The notes below the pieces were generated by a model. The model ran no database searches and was not told the DNA's origin. It was given only the letters and a program-made list of their open reading frames with translations. Made by a program: the position numbers and the translations under genes. Positions 58,096 to 64,000 of a stretch of 64,000 bases of DNA are shown here, in pieces. Position 1 is the stretch's first letter, and every line of letters begins with the position of its first letter. Source of the DNA: GCA-003244245 sp050699715 (GTDB lineage: Bacteria; Actinomycetota; Actinomycetes; Mycobacteriales; Pseudonocardiaceae); NCBI GenBank assembly GCA_050699715.1, contig JBOHFR010000015.1, positions 19,309-83,308 on the forward strand. Direction: 5' to 3'.

Positions 58096-59065
58096 GTGGG
58101 TAGCGAGAATGAGGCGGCGGGTGACAACTGTGCATTGCGGGCGCTGGTGGAGGAGGCGGGGCTGAGCAACGCCGGCTTGGCTCGCGCGGTGGTGGCTGCG
58201 GGTGCTGCGGAGGGGGCACGTCGGGACGAACACGACGTCGGTGCGACGCATCCTGGATGATTGCCAGCCGCGTTGGCCGGTGCCCCGCTTGGTGGCCATG
58301 GTGCTGTCTCGGAAACTGTGCCAGGAGATCAGTGTCACCGACTGCGGGTTCGCCGACCACGCTCCGATGTCGGAAGATCTCCACGACGGCCTGCACTGTT
58401 CTGGGACACTCCGCACGATCGTCGAGTTGTCGGGACAGGACATGCACCGACGGAAGTTCCTGCTGGGCTCCGCGTTCAACGCGGCGGCCTACTCCGAGCC
58501 TGCGTTGTTCGCGCTTACGGTGCCTCCAGCGGAGAGCACCGCCCAGGCCGGGGGCCGTCGGGTCGGCCTGACCGAGGTGGAGATTCTCACCGAGCAGGTC
58601 ACCCAGCTGCGCCAGCTCGATTACCGCTACGGATCGGCGCGGCTGCGTGAGCAGGTGGTGTCGCTGTTGCATCGGGAGGCCAACCAGCTCCTGCATGGCA
58701 CGTACTCGGAGAAGATCGGCACGGCGTTGTTGACTGCTGTTGCGCAGGCCACGAGGCTGGCTGGTTTCACGGCGGCCGATATGGGTCGGCCCGTGTTGGC
58801 GCAGCGCTATTTCATCCAGGGGCTTGACCTGGCGATGGCGGCCGGTGACCGGCTCTATGCCGCCTATGTGCTCAGCGACATGAGCCGCATGACGGTGCAG
58901 ATCGGGCAGAACGCGCTCACCGAAGACGATCGGCTCCGGAACGGGCGTCAGGCGGTGGCACTGGCTCGGGCCGGGTTGGCCGTCGCCCAGGGCGCGGCGA
59001 CCCCGGCGCAGGCTGCCGAGCTGCATGCGTTGGAAGCGCGCGGGCGGTCATTGGGGTGCCGATAA
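58096..59065 (+). pseudogene. Actinobacterial regulator gene, frameshifted and truncated
   Basis: The GTG at 58096 gives VGSENEAAGDNCALRALVEE and AGLSNAGLARAVVAAGAAEG, an HTH. At a G5 run near 58210 the frame must shift by one to continue HVGTNTTSVRRILDDCQPRW, then MHRRKFLLGSAFNAAAYSE and the helical sensor region (LREQVVSLLHREANQLLHG, LARAGLAVAQGAATPAQAAE). It stops at ARGRSLGCR, where related proteins continue about 100 residues. It lies upstream of the Trypco1-protease locus and may have regulated it. Confidence 0.65.
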
Positions 59066-59150
59066 GTCGAGTACCCTGCGCCCACGCGCAATCACTGACG
59101 TGCTGCCCGTGTCAGCGTGGGGCTGCACGTCGTCGCGGGGAGGAGTCGCA

Positions 59151-59491
59151 TTGACTGAAGTGGTGCGGTTCGGGCTAGCGGGGGCTCGACGGTCCTGGTG
59201 GAGATGGAGGACGACGATCTCGGTATCGAGCGAGTCAGCCGGGGCCGGGACGGGGTGGTGGAGGCGGGTCGTCGGTTGACGGAGGTGTTGGGCAGCGTGC
59301 GTGACGCGGCTCGGGAATCGATGGAAGTGCTGCAGTCGTTGTCTCCGGGCCGGATCGAGTTGGAGTTCGGGGTGAAGTTGACCGGTGAAGCGGGGGCGCT
59401 CATCGCGAAGACAGCGGCCGAGGGCCATTTCACCGTGCGGCTGAGTTGGGCGCCCGACGTCGGGGCTAGCAATGGGTCGCAGGTTGCGTGA
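59151..59491 (+). CDS. Trypco1 (trypsin-co-occurring domain) protein, apparent frame break
   Basis: A GGGGAGGAG site precedes a TTG that gives LTEVVRFGLAG, the normal Trypco1 start. At a G5 run (about 59179-59184) one base is missing relative to the expected GGSTVLVEMEDDD. The main frame then runs IERVSRGRDGVVEAGRRLTE, RIELEFGVKLTGEAGALIAK and TAAEGHFTVRLSW, the conserved end. This small domain is encoded next to trypsin-STAND effectors in actinobacteria and is thought to regulate or deliver targets to the protease. An internal ATG at 59198 could give a short but complete core. Confidence 0.65.
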
Positions 59492-62400
59492 GCACCGGCC
59501 CGCGCGGGTGCGTGAAGCCCCCGCCGTGGATAGTGGCTCGCCGGTGGTGGAACCGGTAGCCAGCCGGCCGGCGGACGTGCAGCGCGCGCTCGATTCCGCG
59601 ATGGTGCGGATCCGCAGCGATACCGGCGAGGTTGTGGGCAGTGGGTTCTTGGTCGAGGCAGGTCATATTCTGACCTGCGCCCACGTGGTGGCGCGGGCGT
59701 TGGGCAGAAAGACCCACGAAGCCCCAGCCGAGACCGACACGGTGTCGCTGGACTTCCCGCTCGTCGCTGCGGGGGTCATGGTGCACGCCCGGGTAATGGC
59801 GTGGCACCCGATCCACGACGACGACAGGGGTGACATCGCTGTTCTCGCACTGGTGATCGACCCCCCGACCGGAGCCCTCCCCGTCTATCTGGTGGCCGCT
59901 GAGGATTTCTGGTCACACCCGTTTCGTACCTTCGGTTTTCCCCGTCGCTATGACCACGGCGTGTGGGCCTCGGGAGTTCTTCGGGCTCGGCAGGCCGCTG
60001 GCTGGGTGCAGATGGAGAGCAATTCATCGGGATATGCCATTGAGGCCGGTTTCAGTGGTGCTGCTGTGTGGGATGATGAGGTGGCTGGCGTCGTCGGCAT
60101 GACAGTGGCCGCAGACGCGCGCAGTGATCTCAGAGCTGCCTACTTGATACCCTCGGAGGAATTGATCCAGGCCTGGCCGCCGCTGGCGAGTCGAACCGTA
60201 CCGCCATGCCCGTACCGAGGTCTGTACCCGTTCCGAGAGCGAGACGTGAGTGTTTTCCACGGTCGGCAGGAATTCACTGGCCGGCTCGTCACGGAAGTGC
60301 AGCGCAGGCCGCTCGTCTCGGTCGTAGGGCCTTCGGGCAGTGGCAAGTCCTCAGTGGTGTTCGCGGGCCTGTTGCCGCGGATAGCGCAGAAGCAGGAGTG
60401 GCTGAGCATGAGCATGCGTCCCGCGCATGCGTCGTCACCCCTTGTCGCCCTGGCTGCTGCTCTCCTCCCGTTCCTGGACCCCGATCAGGCCGAGACCGAG
60501 CGCCTTACCGCACTGGGTCAGCTCACGACGCTGCTGCGCGACGGGCATCTCCCTGACGTGGTCGAAAGAGTCCTGGCGCGAGCGGGCAAAACGGATGTAC
60601 TGCTGGTGGTGGATCAGTTCGAAGAGCTTTTCGCGCGGCAGGGGGATGGCGCGAGCGAGTTCCTCGATGTTCTGTTGCCGGCGCTTCACGCCCCAGGGAA
60701 CCTCACTGTTGTGCTGACCCTGCGGGCCGATTTCCTGGGGCAGGCGTTGCAGGACCCGGCGTTGGCGGCGGCCCTGGAGGGGGCGGTCACCACGATTGGG
60801 CAGATGGGTCGCGACCAGCTCCGCGCGGTCATCGAGGGGCCGCTGCCGAACGGAGTGACGTACCAGGACGGCCTGGTCGAGCGGATCCTCGGCGACGTCG
60901 GAGAGGAGCCCGGCAGCCTGCCGCTGCTGGAATTCGCCCTCACCCTGCTGTGGGAGCGACAAGATCGGGGAAAGCTGACTCACTCAGCATACGAGCAGCT
61001 CGGCGGGGTACGTGGTGCCCTGGCCAGCTATGCCGAACGGGTCTATATCGACCAGCTGTTACCGGAAGACCAGGAAGAGGCCCGCCGCCTGCTGATCCAA
61101 CTCGTCCGCCCGTCGGAAGTGGGGGAGCCGGTGCGGCGGATAGCCCGGCGCCCCGAGCTCGGCGAGCCACGCTGGCAACTCAGCCAGCGGCTCGCCGCGA
61201 CCAGGCTGCTCGTCACCGATCGGGACCCGACCGGGGTGGAATCGGTCGAGTTGGTGCACGAAACCCTGATCGGCGGGTGGTCGCGGCTGTATGACTGGTT
61301 TACTGAGGACCTCGCTTTCCGCACCTGGCAAGAGCGACTGCGCGGTTCTGTGGCCCAGTGGGAGACGGTGCGACGCAACGAGGGGGCGTTGCTGCGCGGG
61401 GCGCCGCTGGCGGAGGCGGAGCGCTGGCTCGCCGAGCGCCCGGAGGACCTCGGCGCCCCGGAGCGGCAGTTCGTCTACGCCAGTCGCGCCCTGCGGACCA
61501 GATCTGTGCGCCGGTTGCGTGCGGTGGTAGCGGTGCTGGTTCTGCTATTGCTCGGCGCCTCAGGCTCGGGCGGGGTCGCCTTATGGCAAGCCAACCGAGC
61601 CGATAAGCAGAGCAAGCTGGCCCAGTCACGCGAGTTGGCGACGCAGGCGAACTTGCTCGTTGATTCCCAACCGGATGCCGCAATGCTGCTGGCCGCTACT
61701 GCCTACAGGATCGCGCCCACCGCAGAAGCTATTGATTCGCTGACGAGAATGGCCAGCCAATGGCAGCATGCCGATAGGCTGCTTGCAACTGACGTGAGAG
61801 GCGCCTACCGGATCGCCTTCAATCCTACGGACTCAACGATGGTGGCGCTGACCAATTCCAGTGGAATCGAGTTGTGGGACGTCACGAAGAATGCCAGCCG
61901 TGGTCGGCGCGTTGTAGTAGACGGAGTCGGTAGCTCGGCCTTCAGCCCGGACGGACGTATCCTCGCTTACACGCAGCGCGCCGAGCAAGGGGACAAAGTG
62001 GTTCTGTGGTCTCATGCGCAGGACCGGGTAGTACGGAAAATACCATTAAGTCTCGCCGATAAAAACGCTAATGAACTGACCTTCAGTCCGGATGGTAATT
62101 TTCTCGGTGCCTGCGTGGGGCAGGAAATTCGGCTGTGGTCCCGAAATCCCGAGGGCCCCAGTTACTCGATACCACGCGTTCATGATACTACTCGATGCGC
62201 TTTCGGGTTCAGGGGTGGGAGTCGCGAGCTGGCGTACATCGACGGTGACGAGATCGTGACATGGAACATCGCCGCAGGCAAGAAGGTCACGCACAGAAGC
62301 CCAGGCACGCCCAAAGACAGGCGACTCATATTGAACTCGGACGACAGATTCTACTTCACGGGTGACGCAACCTTTGCTGTCGCACCGGATGGGCGATCCG

Positions 62401-63722
62401 CGATCTACAGCGGCGGCGGTTCTGGGTCTAACAAATGGTGGTGGTGGGATTTCGATCGTCAGGAGGCGCGAGCAGTTGAGACGGGGTTAAGCTCGAGTCC
62501 TGCCGTGGTGTCTTTCACTCCTGACAGTCGCCTCGCCGCTATGGCCGTTCCTAGCGGCATAATGCTCTTCAACATGGCGCGCCTAATGCCGATCGCCGTC
62601 TACGGCTTGACCAATACGCGTGGCCTGGTTGGGGATACACTCAGTCTTAGCCCGGACGGAAAAACGATCGCTTCCGTTGACGATTCCCGCTTCATCACAC
62701 TCATCGACACCCGCTGCTGGCATCGCGGAATCCCCGCCGGGGCAAACAGGGCTGCGGTCCAACCCGATAATGAGCACCTCACCGCCGTCTCCGCCGGCAG
62801 GGTGGCTATCTATTCGATCAAAGATTCAAATTCCGAGCCGGTTATCGTGCGAAATCCCGCGAGCGACGAGCCAAGCGAGAGAAGGGTCGAAAGTCTCAGT
62901 CAGAACGGCCTGCGTTACGCTTTCGCGGATGCTAACGCGCAAAAAATCATCCTGCTTGATATCTCATCCTTTCCTGTCGTCGAGGTTTCTGTCGGTGGGA
63001 ATCGTGGTGGTGCGCTTCGGCTCTCTTTTGATCCGAGTGGAGATTTCTTGGTGTACGCCGATAAATCCGAGATTATTGTCTGGTCCACTAAGAGTCGTGG
63101 CGAGACGTCGACGATTCCACTACCTGAGGGTTACACGACAAGTGAGCTGGCGGTCAGTCTAGGGGGTCGATATGTTGCCGCGAGCAGTTCCAATGGCGAA
63201 GTTCGACTATGGGACACTAGTTCTAGCGATCACACTGGCACTATTCTTCGGTTTGAAGATGGGAAATCGATGGCCTTCAGCCCTGATGGGAAATGGTTGG
63301 GAATTGGCGGCCAGAATGAGATCAAGCTCTGGAACCTCAACGCGGAGAAATTCGATCCTCGGCGAATTCCAGTAGGTGGCTCCTCGATGGAATTCAGTTC
63401 AGACGGTTCCCTCCTTGCGATGCTGGCAGGACCGAAAAATATACCAAACTCCTCCGATGAAGAAATATCGGTGTGGAATTTGCGTGATGTTGCACCCAGG
63501 GGGACCGTAAGGGCGTCCTGGGAACTCCGCGATTTTGCGTTCACGTCCGACAAGGACCGACTCGTTGTGAGCAACCTATATTCAGGTGTCTTTGTGGAAC
63601 ATTTCGACGCCTCGTGGGCACTGGGGCAAGTCTGCCGCATTGTCGGGAGGAACCTCAGGCCCGAGGAACGGAGCAAATACCTCCTAGCCGGGTCTGACTA
63701 CGTAGCCGCCTGCCCGCACTGA
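59472..63722 (+). CDS. Trypsin-like protease / STAND NTPase / WD40 effector
   Basis: A 1416-residue protein. Residues about 40-235 are a trypsin-like protease: His71 in TCAHVV, Asp121 in DRGDIAVLAL, Ser195 in GFSGAAVW. Residues about 247-650 are a STAND NTPase: CPYRGLYPFRERDVSVFHGR signature, Walker A GPSGSGKSS (about 286), Walker B LLVVDQFEELFAR. A membrane segment is at about 680-702 (LRAVVAVLVLLLLGASG). A WD40 propeller fills about 770-1400 (SAFSPDGRILAYT, LTFSPDGNFLGAC, MAFSPDGKWLGIG). This is the layout of STAND-type conflict proteins: the propeller senses, the NTPase oligomerises and the protease executes. It overlaps the Trypco1 gene by 20 bp. WD40 codon use is less GC-biased than the N-terminal part. 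Confidence 0.88.
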   Translation: MGRRLREHRPARVREAPAVDSGSPVVEPVASRPADVQRALDSAMVRIRSDTGEVVGSGFLVEAGHILTCAHVVARALGRKTHEAPAETDTVSLDFPLVAAGVMVHARVMAWHPIHDDDRGDIAVLALVIDPPTGALPVYLVAAEDFWSHPFRTFGFPRRYDHGVWASGVLRARQAAGWVQMESNSSGYAIEAGFSGAAVWDDEVAGVVGMTVAADARSDLRAAYLIPSEELIQAWPPLASRTVPPCPYRGLYPFRERDVSVFHGRQEFTGRLVTEVQRRPLVSVVGPSGSGKSSVVFAGLLPRIAQKQEWLSMSMRPAHASSPLVALAAALLPFLDPDQAETERLTALGQLTTLLRDGHLPDVVERVLARAGKTDVLLVVDQFEELFARQGDGASEFLDVLLPALHAPGNLTVVLTLRADFLGQALQDPALAAALEGAVTTIGQMGRDQLRAVIEGPLPNGVTYQDGLVERILGDVGEEPGSLPLLEFALTLLWERQDRGKLTHSAYEQLGGVRGALASYAERVYIDQLLPEDQEEARRLLIQLVRPSEVGEPVRRIARRPELGEPRWQLSQRLAATRLLVTDRDPTGVESVELVHETLIGGWSRLYDWFTEDLAFRTWQERLRGSVAQWETVRRNEGALLRGAPLAEAERWLAERPEDLGAPERQFVYASRALRTRSVRRLRAVVAVLVLLLLGASGSGGVALWQANRADKQSKLAQSRELATQANLLVDSQPDAAMLLAATAYRIAPTAEAIDSLTRMASQWQHADRLLATDVRGAYRIAFNPTDSTMVALTNSSGIELWDVTKNASRGRRVVVDGVGSSAFSPDGRILAYTQRAEQGDKVVLWSHAQDRVVRKIPLSLADKNANELTFSPDGNFLGACVGQEIRLWSRNPEGPSYSIPRVHDTTRCAFGFRGGSRELAYIDGDEIVTWNIAAGKKVTHRSPGTPKDRRLILNSDDRFYFTGDATFAVAPDGRSAIYSGGGSGSNKWWWWDFDRQEARAVETGLSSSPAVVSFTPDSRLAAMAVPSGIMLFNMARLMPIAVYGLTNTRGLVGDTLSLSPDGKTIASVDDSRFITLIDTRCWHRGIPAGANRAAVQPDNEHLTAVSAGRVAIYSIKDSNSEPVIVRNPASDEPSERRVESLSQNGLRYAFADANAQKIILLDISSFPVVEVSVGGNRGGALRLSFDPSGDFLVYADKSEIIVWSTKSRGETSTIPLPEGYTTSELAVSLGGRYVAASSSNGEVRLWDTSSSDHTGTILRFEDGKSMAFSPDGKWLGIGGQNEIKLWNLNAEKFDPRRIPVGGSSMEFSSDGSLLAMLAGPKNIPNSSDEEISVWNLRDVAPRGTVRASWELRDFAFTSDKDRLVVSNLYSGVFVEHFDASWALGQVCRIVGRNLRPEERSKYLLAGSDYVAACPH

Positions 63723-64000
63723 CGCGAGTAGTCGCGCTATGTTCGCTTGCCCCGACCACAACACCGCGACGGCAGCGGGTAGCTGCGCTCATCGTGGTTC
63801 TGTCGAATGTTGCTGGTCTACGCTTGGTGCTGCTTGATTGAGCTTGGGTAAGGTCGTCAACAGCTTGCGTGTCTGCTCGATCATGATGCCCGTTCCTGGG
63901 ATGTCGGCGCCGCCTGTGCCGCCTGCTGCAATGACCGGAGATTGTGGCTGGTTCGCTGGGTTTCAGTCGCGCGCTCGTCTTGGTGCAGCGTGACGCAGCG
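63723..64000. other. Window end, no firm gene
   Basis: On the minus strand a short frame reads ADIPGTGIMIEQTRKLLTTL and ends EPR at about 63790. It may be the C-terminus of a small protein whose start lies beyond this view, but I do not recognise it. Confidence 0.25.

Overview
This is a high-GC actinobacterial chromosome segment, most likely from the Pseudonocardiales. The evidence is the gene order tig-clpP1-clpP2-clpX-folC-ndk-rne-rplU-rpmA-obg-proB-proA-nadD, the GTG/TTG starts, an actinomycete integrative and conjugative element (AICE) with a pSAM2-type Rep and FtsK-like Tra protein, and many actinobacteria-restricted families (DUF5753/DUF397 regulators, Trypco1, DUF5919). The genus cannot be named from sequence alone.

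Layout. (1) 1-9.2 kb: the right part of an AICE ending at a tRNA-Gly(TCC) gene. It carries cutA and an HTH regulator, five small conserved genes, a Tra translocase, a RepSA-like initiator, excisionase and tyrosine integrase in one overlapping, translationally coupled run. Its left attachment site lies outside the window. (2) 9.3-32.2 kb: the core chromosome: tRNA-Pro, trigger factor, the Clp protease genes, folC, ndk, a drug-type ABC exporter, a radical-SAM/DUF2344 pair, RNase E/G, L21, L27, Obg, proB, proA, a beta-helix membrane protein with recent 159-bp tandem duplications, and nadD. The ndk is not the usual actinobacterial type, and a relic of the usual type lies just downstream of it. (3) 32.2-43.4 kb: a decayed accessory region. 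It holds a second, degraded AICE module, three paralogues of an HTH domain joined to different partner domains (a NUDIX-like domain encoded separately, a PLD-like DUF5919 domain, and peptide deformylase), an animal-type haem peroxidase, and relics of a HAD phosphatase, a WD40 protein, a [NiFe]-hydrogenase small subunit, a DUF5753/DUF397 regulator pair and an ISL3 transposase. A 51-bp copy of the nadD 3' end at 38.7 kb suggests that 32.1-38.7 kb entered by site-specific integration at nadD. (4) 43.4-51.2 kb: nitrate assimilation (assimilatory nitrate reductase, a small partner protein, NirB) followed by PEP carboxylase. (5) 51.2-54.9 kb: an MFS exporter beside what look like remains of an NRPS/MbtH locus, an IS6-type transposase fragment and a broken SDR gene. 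(6) 54.9-64 kb: polysaccharide deacetylase, FIST sensor protein, glycerophosphodiester phosphodiesterase, then a conflict-type locus: a broken regulator, a Trypco1 protein with an apparent frame break, and a 1416-residue trypsin-STAND-WD40 protein.

The most unusual items are the HTH-domain paralogue family with swapped partner domains and a shared extended -10 promoter motif, the replaced ndk with the old gene's relic beside it, the nadD-flanked element, the hairpin shared by the intact and decayed AICE modules, and the trypsin-STAND locus with two frame breaks at G5 runs. All functional calls come from reading the translated sequence. No database search was run.
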